Of a DNA stretch of 64,000 nucleotides, positions 1 through 8,015 are shown one piece after another. Below the pieces are notes generated by a model, which searched no databases, was not told the DNA's origin, and saw only the letters and a program-made list of their open reading frames with translations. The stretch comes from Pseudomonas sp. MN1F (GTDB lineage Bacteria > Pseudomonadota > Gammaproteobacteria > Pseudomonadales > Pseudomonadaceae). A program made the translations under genes and the position numbers. The DNA lies in assembly GCF_009391885.1 (NCBI RefSeq), contig NZ_VZII01000006.1, forward strand, positions 26,137-90,136, written 5' to 3'. Numbering within the stretch: position 1 is the stretch's first letter; every line of letters starts with the position of its first letter.

Positions 1-377
1 AGTACACCGATCACCACCAGTCGTTTGATGCCGCGGCTTTTCAAACTCTGGGCCAGGCGCGTGCCGTGAAAGGCGCTGTAGCGCTGTTTGTCGATCACCG
101 TGTCACCGGCCTGCGGTGCCAGGGCGTCGATGATCTCGATGGCCGGGGTGCCGGCACGGTAGGTGGTTGGCCGGCCTTGTGCGTCGACCGGCTCGCCGAA
201 TGCCAGGTCGCGGCCGAGCGCATCGTTGACGTGGCGGGTGTAGAACAGCGGCAGGTTGCGGCTGCGGGCGCCGTCAATCAGCGCGGCCGCGTTGTCGATC
301 ACACTGTCGAGGCGCGGCAGGGGGAAGCTGTCCTCCTGCTGCAGGTCGATCACGAGAATAGCGGTGTCTTGAGTCAT
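1..377 (-). CDS. Isochorismatase-family cysteine hydrolase, cut by the left window edge
   Basis: The first 125 residues of a cysteine hydrolase are present; the rest lies left of the window. The N-terminus has the family pattern: a beta strand ending in the catalytic Asp (AILVIDLQQ, Asp11) and a lysine in VIDKQRYSAF (Lys97) that would be the second member of the Asp-Lys-Cys triad. The nucleophilic Cys should follow shortly after the cut. Members hydrolyse amides, ureides or vinyl ethers such as nicotinamide, isochorismate or N-carbamoylsarcosine. The substrate here cannot be told. The start is an ATG preceded by a GGAAG ribosome-binding site. The family is clear; the function is not. Confidence 0.85.
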   Translation of the reverse strand, partial: MTQDTAILVIDLQQEDSFPLPRLDSVIDNAAALIDGARSRNLPLFYTRHVNDALGRDLAFGEPVDAQGRPTTYRAGTPAIEIIDALAPQAGDTVIDKQRYSAFHGTRLAQSLKSRGIKRLVVIGV

Positions 378-842
378 CGGGTTTCTTCCAGGTGCAGCGC
401 CCCGGGCGCGCCACAAAGGGCTCGCCAGGCGGTGCTGCGGATGCAGGTGCGCGGGCGCCGTGACAACGGTGCCTGCGAGGGTCGAGCGCAACGCTCGTGG
501 AAGAAATCAGCCGACTATCTGCCAGAAACCGTTCTGCTTGGCGGCGACAGCAGCGGGAAGGCGTTGCAGCGTGATCTGCAACGGTGCCGCCGCTCGGCGC
601 AGGTAGCCGTTCATGGCCCCGCATGGCAAAGCGCGCACCCGGCCAGGGCGGCGGGTGCGAAACTTGGCAATGATGGAGGGGAGGCGGGCCATGAGCAGAA
701 CACTCGCGTTAATCGTTCAGCCATGGCAGCAAAATTCGGGCCATCACCACAGATGCGCCAGGAGCAGCGACTTTGAACGGTCGAGCTTGGCAGTGTTACT
801 GAATGGCATGTGGTATGCCGTAATACTGTGCTACCAAGCGTA
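378..842. other. 465-base gap without a convincing gene
   Basis: This stretch separates two minus-strand genes. It contains a 61-codon minus-strand frame (507-692) with no ribosome-binding site and an arginine/proline-rich translation that looks like chance in GC-rich DNA. It also has a small hairpin, GGCAT-N5-ATGCC, at 805-819. The base composition is more AT-rich from about 715 to 842. I see no RNA gene, repeat or mobile element. Confidence 0.5.
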
Positions 843-1598
843 TCAACCCGTCTTGCGCGATACCATCGCGGTCAAGGCAGCCCTGGCTTCATCGCTGTTG
901 AGCCGCTCGATGAACAGCAGGCCTTCCTTGGCCACCGTGGCGGCCAGCGCGTCGCGCTGCCCATCCTTGAGCAAACGCCTGCTGATGCGCAGTGCATCGG
1001 CGGGCAACTGCTGCAGGCGCCGCGCCAGCTTGACCGCGGCGGCCAGGCATTGCGCGCCATCGTCGAACAGTTCGGTCGCCAGGCCCCACTGCAGCGCCTG
1101 TTCGCCATTCAGCGCCTGGTTGCACAGCAACAGCTGCGCCGCCCGCGCATGCCCGAGCAGCTGTGGCAGCAACAGGCTCGCGCCAAACTCCGGGCACACG
1201 CCCAGTGCCACGAACGGCGTGCGCAGCTTGGCGTCACGGCTGACCAGCACCTGGTCGCAATGCAGCAGCAGCGTGGTGCCGATGCCGATCGCCGGCCCTG
1301 CAACCGCCGCGATCAGCGGTTTGTCCAGCGCCAGCACCGCCCACATCATGCGGAACACCGGGCTTTGCAGGTCGGTCGGGGGCTGGTCGAGAAAATCTGG
1401 CAAGTCGTTGCCGGCGGTGAAGCACTCGGTGCTGCCGGTGATCAGGATCACCTCGACTTGCGGGTCGCTGTTGGCGGCCTCGAACAGCTCTGCCAGGCGC
1501 GTGTACATGGCGTTGGTCAGGGCGTTGAGTTTGTCTGCGCGGTTCAGGCGCAGGGTCAGCAGGCCTTCGTCGAGCTGCTGATGGATCAGGTCGGTCAT
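843..1598 (-). CDS. Enoyl-CoA hydratase/isomerase family protein
   Basis: A 251-residue crotonase-fold protein. The N-terminal strand TLRLNRADKLNAL, the oxyanion-hole segment near ECFTAGNDL, the second oxyanion helix AAVAGPAIGIGTTLLLHCD and the LGVCPEFGAS loop are all present and spaced as in the family, and the length is normal. Crotonase members hydrate or isomerise 2-enoyl-CoA thioesters in the cytoplasm. It stands alone on the minus strand, divergent from the TetR gene at 1705 with about 106 bases between, so it is a plausible target of that regulator. The acyl group is unknown. An isomerase or thioester hydrolase role cannot be excluded. Confidence 0.85.
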   Translation of the reverse strand: MTDLIHQQLDEGLLTLRLNRADKLNALTNAMYTRLAELFEAANSDPQVEVILITGSTECFTAGNDLPDFLDQPPTDLQSPVFRMMWAVLALDKPLIAAVAGPAIGIGTTLLLHCDQVLVSRDAKLRTPFVALGVCPEFGASLLLPQLLGHARAAQLLLCNQALNGEQALQWGLATELFDDGAQCLAAAVKLARRLQQLPADALRISRRLLKDGQRDALAATVAKEGLLFIERLNSDEARAALTAMVSRKTG

Positions 1599-1668
1599 GG
1601 GCGGTGCCTCTGTTGTTGTTATCGTGCCCGAGTATAAACAGGCTATCGCGACCGAGGCGAGTTGCTAT

Positions 1669-1684
1669 ACAGTCGTTCAACTGT
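1669..1684. promoter_or_regulatory. Palindromic operator candidate in the crotonase/TetR gap
   Basis: ACAGT-N6-ACTGT is a perfect 5+5 dyad centred 28 bases upstream of the TetR start codon. It overlaps a TATAC-like -10 box (CTATACAGT). Its size and place suit autoregulation by the TetR dimer and control of the divergent hydratase gene. That role is inferred from position only. Confidence 0.5.
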
Positions 1685-1704
1685 GCGATCCACGAGAGCC
1701 ACCG

Positions 1705-2352
1705 ATGACCCAGGAAGCCCGCTTCAGCCGCATGCTGCCCGAACTGCGCAAGGCCAATCTGGTCGAGGCCACCCTGGCCTGCCTGAAGCGCCATGGCTTC
1801 CAGGGCGCCTCGATCCGCAAGATCTGCGCCGAAGCCGGGGTTTCGGTAGGCCTGATCAGCCACCATTATTCGGGCAAGGACGAGCTGGTCGCCGAAGCCT
1901 ACATGGCGGTCACCGGCCGGGTCATGCAACTGCTGCGCGAAGCCATGGCCCAGGCCGCGCCCAACGCCCGCGAACGGTTGTCGGCGTTCTTCCGTGGCTC
2001 GTTCAGCGCCGAGCTGCTCGACCCGCAGCTGCTCGATGCCTGGCTGGCGTTCTGGGGCGCGGTGAAGACTGCCGAGGCGATCAACCAGGTGCATGACCAC
2101 TCCTACGGCGAGTACCGCCGCGAACTGCGCACGCTGCTCGCGGAGCTGGCGCGGGAGGAGGGCTGGGAACACTTCGATGCCGACCTCGCCGCCATCAGCC
2201 TCAGCGCCTTGCTCGATGGCCTGTGGCTGGAATCCGGGCTGAACCCGGGCACCTTCACCCCGGCCCAGGGCGTGCAGATCTGCGAGGCCTGGGTCGATGG
2301 CCTGCAAGCCGGTGGTCGGCAACGCTTCAGCACAGCCACCGAGGGCTGTTGA
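1705..2352 (+). CDS. TetR-family (BetI-like) transcriptional regulator
   Basis: A 215-residue repressor. The N-terminal helix-turn-helix covers about residues 18-60 (LVEATLACLKRHGF, then GASIRKICAEAGVSVGLISHHY). The C-terminal ligand domain resembles BetI, with the LDAWLAFWGAV segment. I chose the ATG at 1705 because the helix-turn-helix then starts at a normal distance; the frame stays open upstream to 1597 without a better site. BetI relatives often sense quaternary amines or amino acid derivatives. Here the ligand is unknown. The gene faces the crotonase gene and precedes the arginine-sensing operon, but no direct link is visible. Confidence 0.88.
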   Translation: MTQEARFSRMLPELRKANLVEATLACLKRHGFQGASIRKICAEAGVSVGLISHHYSGKDELVAEAYMAVTGRVMQLLREAMAQAAPNARERLSAFFRGSFSAELLDPQLLDAWLAFWGAVKTAEAINQVHDHSYGEYRRELRTLLAELAREEGWEHFDADLAAISLSALLDGLWLESGLNPGTFTPAQGVQICEAWVDGLQAGGRQRFSTATEGC

Positions 2353-2428
2353 TCGACCGTTCAGCAATCGCTAGTCTTGGCCCACTCTAATAAAAAAATC
2401 GCCTTCGGGCGCTTCAGGACTACCCGCA

Positions 2429-3145
2429 ATGACCTCTCAGGTACTGATCGTCGATGACGATCCACTGATTCGTGACTTGCTCCAGGCCTACCTGTCCCAG
2501 GAAGGCTATACCGTCCACTGCGCCGCCACTGCGGAACAGGCCGAAACGTTGCTGGGCGAGCAGCCGGTGGAACTGGTGATGCTCGACATCCGTTTGCCCG
2601 GCAAGGACGGCCTGACCCTGACCCGCGAGCTGCGGGTGCGCTCGGAAGTGGGGATCATCCTGATCACCGGGCGCAACGACGAGATCGACCGCATCGTCGG
2701 CCTGGAATGTGGCGCCGACGATTATGTGAGCAAACCGCTCAACCCCCGCGAACTGGTGTCCCGCGCGAAGAACCTGATCCGTCGCGTGCGCCACGCCCAG
2801 GGCGCCCGGCCAGCCAGCGTGGCCACCGCCACCCTCAAGCAGTTCGGCGACTGGTCGCTGGACTGCGACCGCCGCCGCCTGATCGATGCGCAGGGCGGCG
2901 AAACCCTGTTGACCCACGGCGAATTCCAGCTGCTCAGCGTGTTCCTGCGCAACAGCGGCCACACCCTGAGCCGCGACCAGCTGATGGACCAGATCCGCAA
3001 CCGCGAGTGGGTGCCCAACGACCGTTCCATCGACGTACTGGTCGGCCGCCTGCGGCGCAAGCTGCACGACGACCCCGCCGAGCCTGAACTGATCATTACC
3101 ATCCACGGTGCCGGCTACCTGTTCACTGCCAGCGTGGCTGCGTGA
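2429..3145 (+). CDS. aruR: OmpR/PhoB-type response regulator, AruR-like
   Basis: A 238-residue two-domain response regulator. The receiver domain (1-115) has the acidic pocket (Asp9, Asp10), the phosphoacceptor Asp53 in MLDIRLPG and Lys102 in YVSKP. The winged-helix domain (about 140-235) has the TRANS_REG_C pattern ending in IHGAGYLF. It is first in a tight operon with a periplasmic binding protein and a hybrid kinase, and its stop overlaps the next start (GTGA). In P. aeruginosa, aruR-aruS precede a permease and the aruH/aruI operon in the same order, which is why I use this name. The identity is by context and memory, not alignment. Confidence 0.75.
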   Translation: MTSQVLIVDDDPLIRDLLQAYLSQEGYTVHCAATAEQAETLLGEQPVELVMLDIRLPGKDGLTLTRELRVRSEVGIILITGRNDEIDRIVGLECGADDYVSKPLNPRELVSRAKNLIRRVRHAQGARPASVATATLKQFGDWSLDCDRRRLIDAQGGETLLTHGEFQLLSVFLRNSGHTLSRDQLMDQIRNREWVPNDRSIDVLVGRLRRKLHDDPAEPELIITIHGAGYLFTASVAA

Positions 3146-3906
3146 GCCCGTACCTGTTCGGCCTGCTGGTGCTGTTGGCCAGTGGTGCACTGCAGGCCGC
3201 CGGCACCGTGCGTTACTGCGATTACCCGGTGTACCCACCGGTGTCCTGGAGCGATGGCAAGCAGCCGCGCGGGCTGGCGCCGACGGTGGTACGCGAGCTG
3301 TTCGGGCGGCTGGGCTATCAGGTCGAGATGGTGGTGCTGGGCAACTGGCAACGCTGCCTGCTCGACGCTGCCGAAGGGCGGGTGGATGTGGTGCTGGCCT
3401 ACACCTCGGAGCAGCGCGCCAAGTCGATGCGCTTTTCCCAGGTGCCGGTGCTGCGCGAGGAGGTGGCGGTGTTCGCCAACCGCCAGCATCCGCTGCAGTT
3501 CGACCAGCTCGAAGACCTGGCCAAATACCGTGGAGGGCTGCTCTTCGGCGAAAGCTATGGCCCGGCGTTCGACCGCTTCGTGGCGCAGCACCAGAACATC
3601 GAGTGGGTGTCGGACAGCGGGCAGAACTTCGGCAAGCTGATTCGCGGGCGCATCGACTTCGTGGTCCAGGAGCGGCGCACCGGGCAGCTGTTCGTCGAAC
3701 ACCTGCCTGGCGCCCAGGACATCGTTGCACTGCCACCGGCACTGAGCGTCGACTACCTGCGCGTGGCGGTGTCGCGCCACTCGCCGTTGAGCGAGCACAT
3801 GGGCGAGATCGACGCGCAACTGCAGAAGATGGCCGACGCCGGCGAACTGGAGCGCTGGCTGCATGAAAGCGAGGTCACCTACCGCGACATGGTCAGCCAG
3901 CCATGA
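3142..3906 (+). CDS. Periplasmic solute-binding protein (SBP_bac_3 type) between regulator and kinase
   Basis: A 254-residue exported binding protein of the family 3 (amino-acid-binding) fold. A signal peptide (about 1-20, YLFGLLVLLASGALQA) is followed by a mature start TVRYCDYPVYPPVSW, and the family pattern GRVDVVLAYTSEQRA is present. The start is GTG, overlapping the response-regulator stop by 4 bases, so translation is probably coupled. Its own stop overlaps the kinase start (ATGA). No ABC permease is nearby. A binding protein placed between regulator and kinase suggests it presents a ligand, plausibly arginine or a derivative, to the sensor rather than feeding a transporter. That role is inferred. 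Confidence 0.85.
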   Translation: MSPYLFGLLVLLASGALQAAGTVRYCDYPVYPPVSWSDGKQPRGLAPTVVRELFGRLGYQVEMVVLGNWQRCLLDAAEGRVDVVLAYTSEQRAKSMRFSQVPVLREEVAVFANRQHPLQFDQLEDLAKYRGGLLFGESYGPAFDRFVAQHQNIEWVSDSGQNFGKLIRGRIDFVVQERRTGQLFVEHLPGAQDIVALPPALSVDYLRVAVSRHSPLSEHMGEIDAQLQKMADAGELERWLHESEVTYRDMVSQP

Positions 3907-6155
3907 ACCGCCTGCAACCCGGTGGCCTGCTGCGGCGGCTGTTGCTGTTCATCCTGCTGTTCAGCCTGTGCTTCACGGTGCTGGCCAGCAGCGTGCAGCT
4001 GTATTTCGAGTACCGCCGCGAGATGCGCGAGATCGATGCGCGCATGGCGCTGATCCGCGCTGGCTACCTGGCCAGCCTGGAACGTAGCCTGTGGGACCTG
4101 AATCAGGAGCAGCTGAACGTGCAGCTGCGCGGGCTGGTGGACTTCTCCGACGTGGCGCGGGTGCGCCTGAACAGCGCCGACTTCACCCTGCAGCAAGGTG
4201 AGCCGAACCCGCAGGGGCCGCTGCGGGTCGAGCGCTTCGCGCTGGACTATCAGCCACCGTCAGGGCCTGCGCGCCACCTGGGCGAACTGGAAGTGAGCAC
4301 TGACCTGGGCGCGGTGCACCGGCGGCTGTTCGCCACCGGCCTGACCAGCCTGCTGTGGATGAGCGTGTTCCTCTGCGGCCTGGCGCTGGCTTTGTCGGGT
4401 TTGTTCTATCGCCTGGTAACCCGTCACCTGCAGGTCATGGCCGACTTCGCCCGGCGCATCGGTGCCGGGCAATGGCACGAGCCGCTGCGCCTGAACAAGC
4501 GCCGTTCGCCCCATACCGACGAAATCGACAGCGTGGCGCTGGCACTGGATGACATGCGCCGGGCCATCCTCAGTGACAGCGAACGCCGCGAAAGCGACCG
4601 CCTGGCCTTGCAGGACAAGCGTGACGAGCTGCAGAAGCAGGTTGAGCGGCGCACCGCCAGCCTGATGCGTGCCAAGGACGATGCCGAGGCGGCCAACCTG
4701 GCCAAGTCGCGCTTCCTCGCCACCATGAGCCATGAACTGCGCACGCCACTGAACGGTATTCTCGGCATGGCCGAATTGTTGCGCGACGCCGGCCTCGCAG
4801 CGCCGGATCGCCAACGCCTGGAGGCGTTGTACAAGGCCGGCGACGGGCTGCTGAGCATCCTCAACGAGGTGCTGTATTTTGCCCGCCTGGAAGAGGGCGA
4901 AAGCCGCCCCGAGGCCGTGGATTTCTCCCTGCGCCAGCTGTGCGCCGAGGTCGTGACCCTGCTCGAACCCCGCGCGCTGGCCAACGACAGCCTGGTGCTG
5001 TGCCGCATCGACCCGCAGCTGGCTGCGTACCAGCACGGCGCCGAGCAGTACCTGCGCCAGGTCCTGAGCAACCTGCTGGCCAACGCCATCAAGTTCACCG
5101 AGGGCGGCGAGATCCTGGTGGAAGTGCAGGTGTTGCAGGCGCAACCCGGGCGGCAGCATCTGCGCCTGAGTGTCACCGACGACGGCATCGGCATCTGCGA
5201 GGCGATGCAGCCGAAGATCTTCGACCGCTTCGTCCAGGCCAGCGAGGCGGTCGCACGGCGCTACGGCGGCACCGGCCTGGGGCTGGCGATCAGCAAGCAC
5301 TTGGTCGAGCAGATGGCCGGGCAGATCGGCGTGCGCAGCCGCGAGGGCGAGGGCAGCTGCTTCTGGCTGGAGCTGGCGCTTGAGACGGCGCAGGCGCCCC
5401 AGGCCATGGCGCAGGCTGAGCGCGCCGCTGCGCCACTGCACGTCCTGGTGGTGGAAGACGTAGCCCTGAACCGTGAAGTGGTGCGCGGGCTGCTGGAGCG
5501 CGACGGGCATGAAGTGTGGCTGGCCGAGGATGCCGAGCAGGGCTTGCAGTTGTGTGCACAGCAGCGCTTCGATCTGCTTCTGCTGGATGTGCACTTGCCG
5601 GGCATCAGTGGCGTGGAGCTGTGCCGACAGCTGCGTGCTGGCGCCACGCCGAACCGCGACACGCGCATCCTGGCGCTGACCGCCAGCGTTCAGCCGGGGC
5701 TGGTGCGTGCCTATCTGGATGCCGGGATGCAGGGGGTGCTGGGCAAGCCGCTGAAGCTTGCCAACCTGCGTCAGGCTCTGGCGGGGCAAATCCAACAGCA
5801 GCAAACGCAAGCGCCCGCCTGGCTCGACCATGAGTTGCTGGCCACGCACCGCACGCTGCTCGGCGAGCAAAAGCTGCAAGGCCTGCTGGCTGGCTTGCGA
5901 GACGCCCTGGCGCAACAGCACCAGCCTTTGCTGGAGGCGGTCGAGGCGGGCGACTGCACCGAGGTGACCCACCTGGCCCATCGACTGGCTGGCAGCAGCG
6001 ACTCCATGGGCTTGTGCGGCCTGGCGGCGACCTTGCGCCGGCTTGAGGCGCTTGCGCTGGCCCGCGACAAAACGGGCGTGCGGGCCATGGGCCCGTTGCT
6101 GGGCGAGCAGCTGCAGCGTGGCGAACACACCCTGGCCGAGCTGCTGGTCGGCTGA
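3903..6155 (+). CDS. aruS: Hybrid sensor histidine kinase with receiver and Hpt domains, AruS-like
   Basis: A 750-residue membrane hybrid kinase. Order: transmembrane helix at 12-32, periplasmic segment of about 110 residues, second helix at 143-170, HAMP-like linker, coiled coil at 225-262, HisKA with His277 in MSHELRTP, HATPase with the N-box NLLANAIKF (about 390-398) and GTGLGLAISKH, receiver with Asp562 in LLLDVHLPG, and a C-terminal Hpt with His693 in AHRLAGSSDS. This gives a full phosphorelay His-Asp-His towards the response regulator at 2429. The small periplasmic domain suggests sensing through the neighbouring binding protein. ATGA overlap with that gene supports co-translation. The aruS name rests on gene order. 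Confidence 0.8.
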   Translation: MNRLQPGGLLRRLLLFILLFSLCFTVLASSVQLYFEYRREMREIDARMALIRAGYLASLERSLWDLNQEQLNVQLRGLVDFSDVARVRLNSADFTLQQGEPNPQGPLRVERFALDYQPPSGPARHLGELEVSTDLGAVHRRLFATGLTSLLWMSVFLCGLALALSGLFYRLVTRHLQVMADFARRIGAGQWHEPLRLNKRRSPHTDEIDSVALALDDMRRAILSDSERRESDRLALQDKRDELQKQVERRTASLMRAKDDAEAANLAKSRFLATMSHELRTPLNGILGMAELLRDAGLAAPDRQRLEALYKAGDGLLSILNEVLYFARLEEGESRPEAVDFSLRQLCAEVVTLLEPRALANDSLVLCRIDPQLAAYQHGAEQYLRQVLSNLLANAIKFTEGGEILVEVQVLQAQPGRQHLRLSVTDDGIGICEAMQPKIFDRFVQASEAVARRYGGTGLGLAISKHLVEQMAGQIGVRSREGEGSCFWLELALETAQAPQAMAQAERAAAPLHVLVVEDVALNREVVRGLLERDGHEVWLAEDAEQGLQLCAQQRFDLLLLDVHLPGISGVELCRQLRAGATPNRDTRILALTASVQPGLVRAYLDAGMQGVLGKPLKLANLRQALAGQIQQQQTQAPAWLDHELLATHRTLLGEQKLQGLLAGLRDALAQQHQPLLEAVEAGDCTEVTHLAHRLAGSSDSMGLCGLAATLRRLEALALARDKTGVRAMGPLLGEQLQRGEHTLAELLVG

Positions 6156-6167
6156 GCGACAAAATCC

Positions 6168-6216
6168 TTACGACTTTTTACATCTTTGATCTTTACGATC
6201 AACCGGGCCTTACATC
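6168..6216 (+). promoter_or_regulatory. Direct repeats upstream of the permease gene, candidate regulator sites
   Basis: Four heptamers of the form TTACRWC/TTACGAT occur at 6168 (TTACGAC), 6178 (TTACATC), 6194 (TTACGAT) and 6210 (TTACATC). The first two are 10 bases apart, the typical spacing of tandem sites for OmpR-type regulators. They lie 60-115 bases upstream of the permease start and just after the kinase gene, so the response regulator at 2429 is the obvious candidate binder. No experiment is implied. Confidence 0.4.
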
Positions 6217-6281
6217 GCTTTCCAATAATCGGACTCAACCGCTGCACACGCGGTCTTCGAGGCTTATTGGAGATAATAATA

Positions 6282-7694
6282 ATGAAAGGCCGTAAAGCTG
6301 AAGGTATCCACCTCACGCGGGCATTGAAGAGCCGGCACATCTTCATGCTCTCGCTCGGTGGCGTGATCGGCACCGGGCTGTTCATGGGCTCGGGGGTGAC
6401 CATCAACCAGGGCGGGCCGGTGGGCGCGATCCTGGCCTACCTGGTTGCCGGTTTCCTGATGTACCTGGTGATGGTCTGCCTGGGTGAACTGTCGGTGCAG
6501 ATGCCGGTGTCCGGTTCGTTCCAGGCCCATGCGACGAAATTCATCGGCCCGGCCACCGGTTTCATGATCGGCTGGGTGTACTGGATGAGCTGGGCCACCA
6601 CCGTGGGCCTGGAGTTCACCGCCGCCGGCATGCTGATGACTCGCTGGTTCCCGGAGGTGCCGATCTGGTATTGGTCGGCGCTGTTCGTGGCCGTGCTGTT
6701 CGGCATCAACGCACTGGCTACTCGCGCCTTCGGTGAAGCGGAATACTGGTTCTCCGGGATCAAGGTGGCGGCGATCCTCGGCTTCATCATCGTCGGTGTG
6801 CTGGTGATCTTCGGCGGCATTTCGCTGAACAGCGGGGCGCCGGCGCCGATGATGAGCAACCTGATCGGTGATTCGCTGTTCCCCAATGGCCTGTCTGCAG
6901 TGTTCGCGGTGATGATGACCGTGGTCTACGCCTTCCAGGGTTGCGAGATCATGGGCGTGGCGGCGGGCGAGACCGACCAGCCGGAAAAGAGCATCCCGCG
7001 GGCAGTGCGTAACGTGGTGTTCCGCGTGCTGATCTTCTACGTGCTGGCGATCGTGGTGCTGTCGGCGATCGTGCCGTGGCAGCAGGCCGGGCTGATGGAA
7101 AGCCCGTTCGTGCAGGTGTTCGACATGGTCGGCATTCCTTACGCTGCGGACCTGATGAACTTCGTGATCCTCACCGCGATTCTCTCGGTGGGCAACTCCG
7201 GCCTGTATGCCTCTACCCGCATCCTTTGGGCGATGTCCAAGACCGGCATGGCACCGCGCAGCCTGTCGCCGCTGAGCAGCCGCGGCGTGCCGCTGCGCGC
7301 CCTGTTCATCACCTTGTGCTTTGCGCTGGTGTCGCTGATGACCAGCTTTGTCGCCGCCGACACCCTGTTCATGGTGCTGATGGCGGTGAGCGGCATGTCC
7401 GGCACGGTGACCTGGATTGTCATCGCCCTGGCGCAGTACCGCTTCCGCCAGCAGTTCCTGCGTGATGGCGGCCAGTTGAGCGAGCTCAAGTACCGCGCGC
7501 CGCTGTACCCGCTGGTGCCGTTGCTGTGCATCACCTTGTGCAGTTCGCTGTTCGTGTTCCTGGCAATGGATGAGACGCAGCGGCCTTCGTTGTACTGGGG
7601 CTTTGGCTTTATTGCGCTGTGCTATGCGGCGTATTTCCTGGTGCAGCGCAAGCGCCAGGGGGTGGGGCTGGAGCCTGACATGCCGGCAGCCTGA
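6282..7694 (+). CDS. Amino acid permease of the APC superfamily
   Basis: A 470-residue inner-membrane carrier with about 12 hydrophobic helices. The first helix carries GGVIGTGLFMGSG, the substrate-binding GTG motif of amino acid/proton symporters (AAT family: AroP, LysP, MmuP), and the consensus WVYWMSWATTVGLEFTAAG follows. The ATG at 6282 has a TTGGAGA ribosome-binding site eight bases upstream. The frame also extends back to 6186 without one. Its position between the AruRS-like system and the aruI/aruH operon suggests arginine or another basic amino acid as substrate, by context only. Repeats in its leader may bind the adjacent response regulator. Confidence 0.88.
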   Translation: MKGRKAEGIHLTRALKSRHIFMLSLGGVIGTGLFMGSGVTINQGGPVGAILAYLVAGFLMYLVMVCLGELSVQMPVSGSFQAHATKFIGPATGFMIGWVYWMSWATTVGLEFTAAGMLMTRWFPEVPIWYWSALFVAVLFGINALATRAFGEAEYWFSGIKVAAILGFIIVGVLVIFGGISLNSGAPAPMMSNLIGDSLFPNGLSAVFAVMMTVVYAFQGCEIMGVAAGETDQPEKSIPRAVRNVVFRVLIFYVLAIVVLSAIVPWQQAGLMESPFVQVFDMVGIPYAADLMNFVILTAILSVGNSGLYASTRILWAMSKTGMAPRSLSPLSSRGVPLRALFITLCFALVSLMTSFVAADTLFMVLMAVSGMSGTVTWIVIALAQYRFRQQFLRDGGQLSELKYRAPLYPLVPLLCITLCSSLFVFLAMDETQRPSLYWGFGFIALCYAAYFLVQRKRQGVGLEPDMPAA

Positions 7695-7703
7695 CAGATC
7701 CAC

Positions 7704-7812
7704 TGGGGCCGCTTTGCGGCCCATCGCCGGCAAGCGCGGCTCCCACCTTGAACGGCTTACGCAGGCCCCGGTGGGAGCCGCGCTTGCCGGCGATGGGCTG
7801 CAAAGCAGCCCC
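7704..7812. repeat. Inverted pair of REP elements (BIME-like)
   Basis: Two inverted copies of a roughly 40-base repeat with the core CCATCGCCGGCAAGCGCGGC are separated by about 25 bases. Each arm starts or ends with GGGGCCGCTTTGCGG or its variant GGGCTGCAAAGCAGCCCC. The same unit recurs at 22911-23021. The pair can fold into a long cruciform and follows the permease stop, so it may protect or end that transcript. Confidence 0.85.
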
Positions 7813-8015
7813 CAGCGGTTGTGGGCAGTTGTACAAAGTTGTAACAGCACCAACCAGCGCTTCTCTGGATGTCTGCAAAAATCCTTATAAATCAGATAGC
7901 TAATGCATTGCTTGCAGCGTTACAGCGCAATCACCCCACCAATTGCCTCCTTGTTGAACACTCGTTTAGCATGAGCCTCACCTCTCACAGCAATCACAAT
8001 AATCCGAGGCCCGTC
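7813..8015. promoter_or_regulatory. AT-rich leader upstream of the arginine transaminase operon
   Basis: Apart from the REP pair, the gap before the hydratase gene is notably AT-rich for this window, with TTGTACAAAGTTGTAAC near 7828 and CTTATAAATCAGATAGC near 7884. A promoter for the six-gene operon most likely lies here. I cannot fix the -35 and -10 boxes or an operator with confidence. Confidence 0.35.

Noticed and set aside
507..692. A 61-codon minus-strand frame in the 378-842 gap
   Set aside because: It has no ribosome-binding site, an Arg/Pro-rich translation typical of antisense GC-rich DNA, and no recognisable motif.
805..819. GGCAT-N5-ATGCC hairpin as a terminator of the crotonase gene
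   Set aside because: The stem is only five pairs and no T run follows on the minus strand.
2420..6128. Long minus-strand open frames opposite the sensory operon
   Set aside because: Their translations are rich in Gln, His, Ala and Arg, without domains, and mirror the codon bias of the clear plus-strand genes. Similar frames opposite 9967-12180, 13447-15378 and 17209-18978 were dropped for the same reason.
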